Source: JACMLC01 sp963720235 (lineage in GTDB: Bacteria; Acidobacteriota; Blastocatellia; Pyrinomonadales; Pyrinomonadaceae). Taken from it: DNA of 64,000 nucleotides. The notes below the pieces were generated by a model. It was given only the letters and a program-made list of their open reading frames with translations. It was not told the DNA's origin and ran no database searches. Where the stretch lies: positions 868,001 through 932,000 of the forward strand of contig OY970389.1 of assembly GCA_963720235.1 (NCBI GenBank). The letters are read 5' to 3'. Positions 17,134 through 24,914 of this stretch are shown here, in pieces. Positions within the stretch are counted from its first letter, which is position 1. Each line of letters opens with the position of its first letter. The position numbers and the translations under genes were made by a program.

Positions 17134-18066
17134 ATGGGCAGGCGAAACAAGATTACGGTTGTCGGCGCGGGCAACGTCGGCGCGACAGCCGCGCACTGGC
17201 TGGCGAGCAAAGAGTTGGGCGATGTCGTGCTGGTGGACATAGTGGAGGGCGTGCCGCAGGGCAAGGCTCTGGATTTGGCAGAGACTGCGCCGATTGAAGG
17301 CTTTGATGTGCGTCTGACGGGCGCGAACACTTATGAAGAGACTGCCGGTTCGGATGTAGTGATTATCACAGCGGGTCTGCCGCGCAAGCCCGGTATGAGC
17401 CGCGACGATTTGTTGAAGACCAACGCGGACATCGTTTCAAAAGTGGTTGACGAAGTAGCGCAGCGTTCGCCGGATTCGATTTTGATTATCGTCTCTAATC
17501 CGCTCGACGCGATGTGTCAGGTCGCGCTCAAGCGTTCGGGCTTTCCGAAGCATCGCGTGATAGGCATGGCTGGCGTACTTGATTCCGCGCGCATGCGCTG
17601 CTTTCTGGCAGAGGCTTTGAATGTCTCTGTCGAGAATGTGACGGCGTTCGTGCTCGGCGGGCATGGCGACACGATGGTGCCACTCCCGCGTTATTCAACT
17701 TGCGCTGGCATTCCTGTGACGGAGCTTTTGACCGCGGAACAGATCGAAGCCATCGTCAAGCGCACGGCCAACGGCGGCGCGGAGATAGTCGCACTCTTGA
17801 AGACTGGCTCTGCTTATTATGCGCCGTCCGCTGCGGCAGTCGAGATGACGGAAGCCATCTTGAAGGACAAGAAAAAGATTCTGCCATGCGCGGCTTATCT
17901 TGAAGGCGAGTACGGAGTCAACGGACTCTATGTGGGCGTGCCTTGCAAACTCGGCGCGCGCGGGCTTGAGCAGATTATAGAGATTAACCTGACGGCGGAA
18001 GAACGCATCGCGCTGCAAAAGAGCGCGGCCTCCGTGCAGGAACTCGTGGACGTGCTTGGAATTTAA
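17134..18066 (+). CDS. mdh: Malate dehydrogenase
   Basis: A 310-residue NAD-dependent malate dehydrogenase of the LDH-like group, oxidising malate to oxaloacetate in the TCA cycle. The Rossmann motif is VGAGNVGATAA; an acidic residue (VDI) after strand 2 suggests NAD preference. GLPRKPGMSRDDLL gives the substrate Arg pair, SNPLD the Asn and GGHGDTMVPL the catalytic His. Length is typical. It is transcribed alone, ending at an inverted repeat. Confidence 0.96.
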   Translation: MGRRNKITVVGAGNVGATAAHWLASKELGDVVLVDIVEGVPQGKALDLAETAPIEGFDVRLTGANTYEETAGSDVVIITAGLPRKPGMSRDDLLKTNADIVSKVVDEVAQRSPDSILIIVSNPLDAMCQVALKRSGFPKHRVIGMAGVLDSARMRCFLAEALNVSVENVTAFVLGGHGDTMVPLPRYSTCAGIPVTELLTAEQIEAIVKRTANGGAEIVALLKTGSAYYAPSAAAVEMTEAILKDKKKILPCAAYLEGEYGVNGLYVGVPCKLGARGLEQIIEINLTAEERIALQKSAASVQELVDVLGI

Positions 18067-18077
18067 AAAGCAATTCG

Positions 18078-18168
18078 GGTAAAAGGAAAAAGGGGAAGAG
18101 GTTAAAGGGGAAGCGCGACGGCGTTCTCTCTTTTAGCCTCTTTCCCTTTTTCCTTTTTAACCTTTTCT
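18078..18168. repeat. A/G-rich inverted repeat overlapping the kinase gene end
   Basis: AAAAGGAAAAAGGGGAAGAGG words on the left mirror CCTCTTTCCCTTTTTCCTTTTT on the right. The right arm codes for the last 20 or so residues of the minus-strand kinase gene (KVKKEKGKEAKREN), so the repeat has entered its 3' end. It probably ends transcription from both convergent genes. Confidence 0.75.
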
Positions 18169-19805
18169 CCTAACAGTTCGTTAATCGCGTGTTGCAGCGC
18201 GTCGCGTTTGACGGGCTTGACGAGAAAGCAATCACAGCCAGCCTGCGATGCTTCGCCACGCTCCATGTCTGTGTCGTGGCCTGTGAGCACGACGGTGGGA
18301 ATGTCTTGCCAGCGCGTTTCCTGTTTGAGCAGGGCAATCAACTCGCCGCCGTTCATCCCCGGCATGGCCCAATCTGTGATGAGCAGATTAATCTCTTTCT
18401 GGTCCAGAACTTCCAAAGCATCCGCAGCACACGAAGCCATCTCTACCTGATAGCCCATACGCTCAACCAGCTTGCCGAGCAAGAGCATGATGTCCGGCAC
18501 ATCATCTACGACCAGCACGCGCCGCTTCTCCGTGTAAATCTCCAACTGACTCGCGGGCAGGACTATCGAATAGATTGTGCCGACGCCTGACTGGCTGCGG
18601 ACTGTGACGTTGCCGCCATGCGCTGCGGCGATGCGTCGCGCGATAGCCAGGCCGACGCCTTGCAGACCCGAATGGCGTGTGCCGGGAGCTTGCCAGAAAG
18701 CGTCAAAGACAAACGGCACTTCTTCGGCTGGCAGGCCCGCGCCTGAATCAGCTATGTTGATGACGACGAGCCGCCTGCCTTCATCACCGACGCGCGTGCC
18801 AGTGATGGTCTGAGCTTCGATAGTGACTGTCCCGCCGTCGTGAGTCGCGGCCAGAGCCGCCATCAACAAATGGCAGAGAGCGCGGCGAGTTTGCTTTGCA
18901 TCCACATGCAGCGCGAGCTTAGGGTCTCGCACTCTCACATTCAACTCCACGCCGCGCAGTGCGGCTTCGCCCCTCAAAGGCTCTACGATGCCTTCCAATA
19001 GCGGCGCGGCTTTAATATCTTCCGTGTGAAGTGTGAGCGGCTGTTCCTGCTGGCGCGCTACTTCCAAATGGTCGTCAAGAAGGCGGCGCATGCGGTCGCC
19101 GTTCTCTATAGCAGAATTGAGCAGTTGTCTATCTTCCAAATCAAAAGGCTCGCGCGCCTGCACCTTGCTCTCAAACAAATCCAAGACTCCGAGCACGCTC
19201 GTCAAAGGCAAGCGTATGTCTCGCACGAGCGTGTTGATAAAGCCGCTCTTGAGACGGTCAATCTCGCGCTGCGCGTCCGTCAGACTCTCCATCTGCGCGC
19301 GATGCAGGATGGCCTGCGCAGCCGCCGCGACATGATTCGCCAGCCACATCAACTGCTCCGTCTCAACATTTGTGTAAGCATCCGCCTGCTCTGTCGAAAA
19401 GCAGATGAGGCCGAGCGTCTGCCCGCCGAAAGAGAGCGGCAGCGCGAGAGCGGCCTTGGCCTCATGCCCGAAGTGATTCATGTAATCACAGCGCAGCTCG
19501 CTCTCCGCAAACACTTTTGAAGAGCCTTTCGCCAGCACTCCCGCCAACAGATGATGCGCCTCTGCGAAAGCTTCAGCCGCAGCAGCCAGCCGCGTTGTCG
19601 CAGACGCGCGCATCGCACGCCAACTGCGCAAACCCATGCCGCTTGCTTGCGGCAGGACAAGCGTGCAGCAATCAAATTCGAGCAGACGCGAGACATTTTC
19701 TGAGACGAGCGCGTTCACAATGGCCTGCGGATTTCGTGCTTGATTGATTGCCGATGTGATTTGAGACAGAGAGATATGTGACAAAAGGGGGCCTGTTTCG
19801 TCCAT
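18102..19805 (-). CDS. Degenerate GAF-histidine kinase-receiver hybrid protein
   Basis: A 567-residue cytoplasmic protein. It has a GAF sensor (about 25-165), a dimerisation/phosphotransfer region, a HATPase domain (about 275-410) and a C-terminal receiver (about 430-545). In the phosphotransfer helix the expected SHELRTPL reads VRDIRLPL, so the phospho-accepting His is Arg. The N-box is also altered (LLMAALAATH), while the G boxes ADSGAGLP and GVGLAIA remain. The receiver looks intact, with DD, the Asp in ITDWAMPGM, and Lys in VKPV. Autophosphorylation is therefore unlikely. It may act as a scaffold, an ATP sensor or a receiver fed by another kinase. The tail is repeat-derived. Confidence 0.85.
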   Translation of the reverse strand: MDETGPLLSHISLSQITSAINQARNPQAIVNALVSENVSRLLEFDCCTLVLPQASGMGLRSWRAMRASATTRLAAAAEAFAEAHHLLAGVLAKGSSKVFAESELRCDYMNHFGHEAKAALALPLSFGGQTLGLICFSTEQADAYTNVETEQLMWLANHVAAAAQAILHRAQMESLTDAQREIDRLKSGFINTLVRDIRLPLTSVLGVLDLFESKVQAREPFDLEDRQLLNSAIENGDRMRRLLDDHLEVARQQEQPLTLHTEDIKAAPLLEGIVEPLRGEAALRGVELNVRVRDPKLALHVDAKQTRRALCHLLMAALAATHDGGTVTIEAQTITGTRVGDEGRRLVVINIADSGAGLPAEEVPFVFDAFWQAPGTRHSGLQGVGLAIARRIAAAHGGNVTVRSQSGVGTIYSIVLPASQLEIYTEKRRVLVVDDVPDIMLLLGKLVERMGYQVEMASCAADALEVLDQKEINLLITDWAMPGMNGGELIALLKQETRWQDIPTVVLTGHDTDMERGEASQAGCDCFLVKPVKRDALQHAINELLGEKVKKEKGKEAKRENAVALPL

Positions 19806-20116
19806 TTAGACAGCCTTAGCTCCTGTGGTGTGCGTCGGGAAGAGCTTTTTGAAGTGGTGACGGCAGCGACAAATCTGCCTTTAACGGAGTTTATACAGGT
19901 TGGCTCTTGATGGCAAGAAAAAAAGCTTGTGCGGAGTCAGCCTCTGAAAATAAGTTTCCACTGTGGGATGCGTGAAGCTAAACTTTAGCGAACACTTGTC
20001 AAAAAAATTACTGCAACTGCCGGCCCTCTATGGTTCTTAAAATCCTTGTCCTCCAGGTTGTTTGAAGTTAAAGTTTCTACCGTTTAAAACTGCTATCCAG
20101 GTTGGAGACTCCCACA
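19806..20116. other. Intergenic region between divergent kinase and CHAT-STAND genes
   Basis: About 310 bp without a gene or inverted repeat, which is rare in this window. It must hold the promoters of the two divergent genes, but no box pair stands out. GGAG at 20104-20107 is the ribosome site for the ATG at 20117. Confidence 0.5.
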
Positions 20117-23100
20117 ATGCAGGAACTCACCATCCATCACATTCCCGCAAACGAACAGTTCGGCGCACGTGTCCGGGTCAGCTACCGCTCGCCGGACGGA
20201 GCGCAGGCGCAGGAACAGGAAACTGATTTTGGCTTTACAGTGACCGAGCAGCAGCGCAGCGAGATACAGTGGTATCTTGAAGAGTATCTGATATATCCGT
20301 GGGGCGAATTTGAAAAGCGAGCTCAAGGCGTAGAGAAGTTAATGGTCCAACTCGGCACAGAGCTTTTTGATACCGTGTTCAGCACAGGTGGAACTCGGAA
20401 GCTCTACGCGCGCGTCGAAGATAATCTTCCGAACACGCGCATCATCATTCATGCCAACGACCCTGAAGGCATAGCCTTGCCCTGGGAGTTGATGCGTGAT
20501 TCAGCGCACGAAGAATATGGCGACCTCGCGCGCCTTGCATATGCTTTCGCGCGCAGCCAGCCCAACCTGCTTTTTCAACCGCCGTCCACGCCGACTGATG
20601 TTGAAAAGTTTAATATCCTGATGATTATCTGTCGCCCCGGCGGGCCGGAGGGCGACGTGCCGTTTCAATCAGTCGCGCGTCCACTGCTCGAACTTTTCCG
20701 TGACCATCGTGACCGCATACGCCTGGACATCCTGCGTCCTCCGACATTCGAACAGCTTGCGCGTGTCTTGAATGACAAACCCAACTTTTATCACGTCCTG
20801 CACTTTGACGGGCATGGAGCTTTTCCGCAGGGCGCAGGCACGCACGGACTGCTGTTGTTTGAAGGCGAGAATGACGAGCCGCGAAGAGTGACCGGCGCGG
20901 AACTGGGCAGCCTGCTGGCGGGCAAAGGCTTGCCCGTAGTATTGCTCAATGCCTGTCAATCGGGTATGACGCATCCTGAAGCCATCTATCCATCCGTCGG
21001 CAACGAACTGCTCAAAGCCGGGACGCGCGGCGTGGTGGCGATGGCGTATTCGGTTTACGTGCAGTCCGCCGTGCGCTTTATGGCGCGGCTTTACGAGAGC
21101 CTTGTGAGAGGCGAAGAGCTTGCGCGCGCCGTCGCTGTGGCGCGCGATGATTTGCGCTCACACCCGCAACGCCATTCGCCCATCGGTGAGATTGAACTGC
21201 AAGACTGGATTGTCCCAGTGCTGTTTGAAGCCGCGCCTGTCAAAGCCACTTCAAAACCGCTCGGCGAACTGCGCCTCAATCCTAATATTCTGAAAGACAA
21301 GCAGGCGGAAGCAGGCGCGTTGGTTGACCTGCCTGAGCCTCCGGCATTTGGCTTTGTCGGGCGCGACGGCGTGACGCTCGATTTAGAGAGAGCCTTTCGC
21401 ACGGAAACCATCGTGCTCTTAGAAGGCATGGCTGGCGTCGGCAAGACAGAGATGGCCGCAGGCTTTGCTCGCTGGTGGGCAGAGACGGGCGCGCTCGACG
21501 GCCCAAGCTTCTTTTTCCGCTTCGAGCATTACCTGCCACTGGCGCAGGTCTGCGACCGCGTGGGCCAAATCTTTGGCGAGATAATCCGCCAGCAGTTGAA
21601 TCGCGAATGGCATTTGCTCAATCCAGACCAGAAACGAGAGATTGCGCTCTCTGTCTTAAAGCAAGTTCCCTGCATGCTTATCTGGGACAACTTTGAACCC
21701 GTCGCAGGCTTTCCGGCAGGAACACAATCAGCTTGGAAACCCGAAGAGCAAAAGGAACTCCGCGACTTCCTCAGCGACCTGCGAGGCGGACGCACAAGAG
21801 TCCTCATCACCAGCCGCCGCGACGAACAATGGCTCGGCAACATCTATCGCTGCGTGCCTCTCGGCGGACTCAAGCTGACAGAGGCGCAAGAGCTCGCCGT
21901 GCGTATCTTAAAACGCGCAGGCTTGAACCCGCAGCAAATCAAATCTCTGCCGCAATACAACGAACTGCTGAAATACCTGCGCGGCAATCCACTGGCGATT
22001 CAAGCCATCCTCCCCGAACTGAAACGAACCCGGCCCGACACACTGCTCCAATCACTGCGAAGCGGCGAAGTGAAACTGAGCGCAGACGACCCCGCACAGG
22101 GCCGCGAACGCTCGCTCTCAGCCTCATTAAACTATCGCCTCGACGCCCTAGACCCTCAACTCCGCCAACACCTCGGCGTGTTGGCCCTGTTTCAGGGGTT
22201 TGTAAATGCAGATGTGCTGGCAGGCATTTGTCAACATATTGACGGCGCGCCTGATGCGATGAAAGACATAGGACGAGATGAATGGGTACAAATCCTGAAC
22301 ACTGCGGCAGAGGTAGGACTATTACGACGTTTGGCTAAAGGCTATTACACAGTTCATCCCGCGTTGCCATGGTTCTTTTATGACCTCCTGCATGAATCAT
22401 TTCCCGACTACCTTGAGTGGTTGGAGCAAGCTTTCTCGACAATTTATGGCTCGTATGGGTGGCATCTAGCTGAAATGTTCAAAACCAATACAGAGACCGT
22501 CATATCGCTCCTTCGCGCTGAGGAGGGTAATCTGACTTATGCCTTGCATCTTTCACGACGGCATGAGCTTTGGAGTAATGTGGAGGGGATACTTTACGGA
22601 TTGCGAACTTTATTTGTTACCCAAGGGCGTTGGGTTGAGTGGAAACGACTGATAGCTGAGATCGAAGATGAGCTTACAGATGAGGGCGGTGAACCTTTGG
22701 AGGGAAGATCTGAGCTATGGCTAGCACTATTAGGGCATAAATCAGAAATTGCAAATTACCGTCGCGATTTCAGCACTGAGCAATCTATACATCTTCGTCT
22801 CAAAGAGCATTATGAACTTATAGGTGACAACCGAAACGTAGCTGTTGCTCTTCACCAGTTGGGCATACTTGCAGAGGAGCAAAGACGCTTTGATGAGGCG
22901 GAGAAGTGGTATCAGCAGAGTCTTGAAATTAGTGGACGTATTGGTAACGAGTACGGGCAATCTATTACGCTTCACCAGTTAGGCGTGATTGCATATTTTC
23001 GGAGACAATTTGATGAAGCAGAGAATTGGTACAGGCAGAGTCTTGAAATTACTGAGCGTATCGGTGATGAGCAGGGGCAGTCTATTACCCTGCACCAGCT

Positions 23101-23497
23101 TGGAATAATTGCACACGCACGACGACAATTTGATAAGGCGGAGCAGTGCTATCAAGAGAGTCTTGAGATTAAAAAACGTATTAGTAATGAACAGGGGCAG
23201 GCTATTACCCTTCACCAATTAGGAAGGCTTGCAGAGGAGCAAAAACACTTTGATGAGGCAGAGCGATGGTATAGGCAAACTCTTATTATAGATACGCGCA
23301 TCGGCGATGAGCACGGACAGGCTATTACCCTTCACCAGTTAGGAAGGCTTGCAGAGGAGCAGGGTAATACGTCAGAGGCGATTCGTTTTTTCGAGCATGC
23401 AGAAGCACTCTTTGCTCGCCTCAATGATGAATATAATTTAGGGATAGTGCGTTCTTCACTTGAACGGGTTCAGGATAATGAGCAGGGAAGCGTTTAG
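20117..23497 (+). CDS. CHAT protease-STAND NTPase-TPR protein
   Basis: A 1126-residue conflict-system protein. An N-terminal CHAT domain (about 140-385) has His232 in FDGHG and Cys279 in NACQSG. The NB-ARC-like STAND ATPase (about 410-700) has Walker A GMAGVGKTEM near residue 440, Walker B MLIWDNFEP and the sensor ITSRRDE. A winged-helix region follows, then at least five nearly identical 40-residue TPRs (about 912-1110). In this class TPRs sense a trigger, the NTPase oligomerises, and the protease is released. The 3' third (from about 22190) is clearly poorer in GC than the 5' part, which suggests exchange of the sensor half. ATG at 20117 follows GGAG; the upstream TTG at 20102 is less likely. 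Confidence 0.9.
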   Translation: MQELTIHHIPANEQFGARVRVSYRSPDGAQAQEQETDFGFTVTEQQRSEIQWYLEEYLIYPWGEFEKRAQGVEKLMVQLGTELFDTVFSTGGTRKLYARVEDNLPNTRIIIHANDPEGIALPWELMRDSAHEEYGDLARLAYAFARSQPNLLFQPPSTPTDVEKFNILMIICRPGGPEGDVPFQSVARPLLELFRDHRDRIRLDILRPPTFEQLARVLNDKPNFYHVLHFDGHGAFPQGAGTHGLLLFEGENDEPRRVTGAELGSLLAGKGLPVVLLNACQSGMTHPEAIYPSVGNELLKAGTRGVVAMAYSVYVQSAVRFMARLYESLVRGEELARAVAVARDDLRSHPQRHSPIGEIELQDWIVPVLFEAAPVKATSKPLGELRLNPNILKDKQAEAGALVDLPEPPAFGFVGRDGVTLDLERAFRTETIVLLEGMAGVGKTEMAAGFARWWAETGALDGPSFFFRFEHYLPLAQVCDRVGQIFGEIIRQQLNREWHLLNPDQKREIALSVLKQVPCMLIWDNFEPVAGFPAGTQSAWKPEEQKELRDFLSDLRGGRTRVLITSRRDEQWLGNIYRCVPLGGLKLTEAQELAVRILKRAGLNPQQIKSLPQYNELLKYLRGNPLAIQAILPELKRTRPDTLLQSLRSGEVKLSADDPAQGRERSLSASLNYRLDALDPQLRQHLGVLALFQGFVNADVLAGICQHIDGAPDAMKDIGRDEWVQILNTAAEVGLLRRLAKGYYTVHPALPWFFYDLLHESFPDYLEWLEQAFSTIYGSYGWHLAEMFKTNTETVISLLRAEEGNLTYALHLSRRHELWSNVEGILYGLRTLFVTQGRWVEWKRLIAEIEDELTDEGGEPLEGRSELWLALLGHKSEIANYRRDFSTEQSIHLRLKEHYELIGDNRNVAVALHQLGILAEEQRRFDEAEKWYQQSLEISGRIGNEYGQSITLHQLGVIAYFRRQFDEAENWYRQSLEITERIGDEQGQSITLHQLGIIAHARRQFDKAEQCYQESLEIKKRISNEQGQAITLHQLGRLAEEQKHFDEAERWYRQTLIIDTRIGDEHGQAITLHQLGRLAEEQGNTSEAIRFFEHAEALFARLNDEYNLGIVRSSLERVQDNEQGSV
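22851..23372 (+). repeat. 120-bp in-frame direct repeats coding TPRs
   Basis: The word cttcaccagtt or a close variant occurs with exact 120-bp spacing (about 22850, 22970, 23090, 23210, 23330). Each unit codes one 40-residue TPR (LHQLGxxAxxxxxFDEAExWYxQSLEI). The high DNA identity between units points to recent expansion or homogenisation. Confidence 0.85.
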
Positions 23498-23539
23498 AAG
23501 CTGAGTGTAAACAGGTTCGCTTTCAGTCTTTCTTCTGTC

Positions 23540-24325
23540 CTACCGTTTCAGCCAGCCGAAGAGGCCGTGGATGATGGTTTCGCGGTTCTCTTCGTAGATG
23601 GCTTTGGTTAGGGGAATGGACATCGGGCAGACGCGGACGCAGTTCTGGGAGTTGCCGCAGTTGGTGATGCCGTCGTCGCCCATGATGCCTTCCAGTCTTT
23701 CGTCGCGTGTCATCTTGCCTGTCGGATGCATATTGAAAAGTCTGACTTGCGCGATGGCTTGCGGGCCGATGTAGTTGTCGCCCTCGTATTGCGGGCAGGC
23801 TTCGAGACAGCAGCCGCAGGTCATGCAGCGCGAGTAGGCATAACGCTCTGCGACATCCTCCTGCGCCATCTTCGGGCCGGGGCCGAGGTCGTGTGTGCCG
23901 TCTATCTCAATCCATGCATGCACGCGCTTGAGGTGGTCGAACATCTGCGAGCGGTCAACTATCAGGTCGCGCACGTTTGGAAACTTGGACATCGGCTCTA
24001 AGGTAATCGGCTGCTCAAGCTGGTCAACGAGCGCGGAGCACGACTGGCGGACTTTGCCATTAATAACCATCGTGCAGATGCCGCAGACCTGTTCGAGACA
24101 GTTCATGTTCCAGACAGGAGGCGTCGTCTGCTTGCCCTCTTTGGTGACAGGATTTTTCTGTATCTCCATCAGGCAGGAGATGATGTTGAGATTCGGGCGA
24201 TAGGGAATCTCAAACGTCTCCCAGTATTGCGGCGCGTCCGTGTTCTCGCGCCGGCGTATGCGTATCTCGACTATGGCCGGCGGCGTGCGATTCAGTTTTG
24301 TAGTAGCGTGCGTTTGTGCGCTCAT
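23540..24325 (-). CDS. sdhB: Succinate dehydrogenase/fumarate reductase iron-sulfur subunit
   Basis: A 261-residue SdhB that carries electrons from the flavin to the quinone site. The [2Fe-2S] ligands are in NCLEQVCGICTM and its downstream Cys; the other clusters are in CMTCGCCLEACP and NCVRVCP. It resembles the Bacillus/epsilon-type enzyme that uses menaquinone. ATG at 24325 is chosen; an in-frame TTG at 24358 would overlap the upstream gene. It is separated from sdhA by a Uma2-family gene, which is unusual. Confidence 0.95.
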   Translation of the reverse strand: MSAQTHATTKLNRTPPAIVEIRIRRRENTDAPQYWETFEIPYRPNLNIISCLMEIQKNPVTKEGKQTTPPVWNMNCLEQVCGICTMVINGKVRQSCSALVDQLEQPITLEPMSKFPNVRDLIVDRSQMFDHLKRVHAWIEIDGTHDLGPGPKMAQEDVAERYAYSRCMTCGCCLEACPQYEGDNYIGPQAIAQVRLFNMHPTGKMTRDERLEGIMGDDGITNCGNSQNCVRVCPMSIPLTKAIYEENRETIIHGLFGWLKR

Positions 24326-24329
24326 AATC

Positions 24330-24896
24330 TTAATCTGTCTTGTCGTAAACTGTACCAAGCGAAAGCGTGCAGGCGATGGAAGACAATGTCACAATACTTT
24401 CCAGCCCGACTGTCGCAGTGTAAATCCAACTCCCTGTGCTCTGCCGGACATACTGCTCGATAAAATGTTTGTCCTGCGAAATCAGAATGTACTCCTGCAA
24501 AGATTCTATCAACTGGTAGGCCTGAAATTTCTCTCCACGATCAAAAGCTGCCGTGCTCTCCGAAAGAACTTCGATAACCAGAATCGGATTGAGCAGGACA
24601 TCCGTGCGCTCATCATGAAATTGCGGCTCACCGCAAACCACAGAGACATCCGGGTAAAAGAACTTGCGCGAATCCGGCAGCCGCACTTTCATATCACTCG
24701 GCAAGGCACGACACTGACGATCTTTAATCTGTGTGCCTATCTCAATGATGAGATTTGAGACAATCGTGTTATGACGAAGACTTGCGCCGGACATAGCATA
24801 AATTACCCCGTCAATATATTCGCTCTTATCTTCCGCCTGACGCTCAAACGTCAGATACTCTTCGGGCGTGACGTAGGTGTGTTGCTGTAAAGACAT
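24330..24896 (-). CDS. Uma2-family (DUF820) restriction-endonuclease-like protein
   Basis: A 188-residue protein of the Uma2/DUF820 family with a PD-(D/E)xK fold. The core motifs YPDVSVVCGEP, ILVIEVLSEST and the downstream DRGEKFQAY are present. The N-terminal TPEEYLTFER and DKSEYIDGVIYAM are family signatures. These proteins are abundant in cyanobacteria and in some Acidobacteriota and Chloroflexota and have no established role. It lies between sdhA and sdhB on the same strand, with 18 bp and 4 bp gaps, so it is co-transcribed with the respiratory complex. Confidence 0.9.
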   Translation of the reverse strand: MSLQQHTYVTPEEYLTFERQAEDKSEYIDGVIYAMSGASLRHNTIVSNLIIEIGTQIKDRQCRALPSDMKVRLPDSRKFFYPDVSVVCGEPQFHDERTDVLLNPILVIEVLSESTAAFDRGEKFQAYQLIESLQEYILISQDKHFIEQYVRQSTGSWIYTATVGLESIVTLSSIACTLSLGTVYDKTD

Positions 24897-24914
24897 CTCT
24901 CGGAATCCTAAATA

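Noticed and set aside
22742..23218. Two minus-strand frames of 77-79 codons within the CHAT-STAND gene
   Set aside because: They are antisense shadows produced by the 120-bp TPR repeats; the plus-strand frame has clear TPR motifs.
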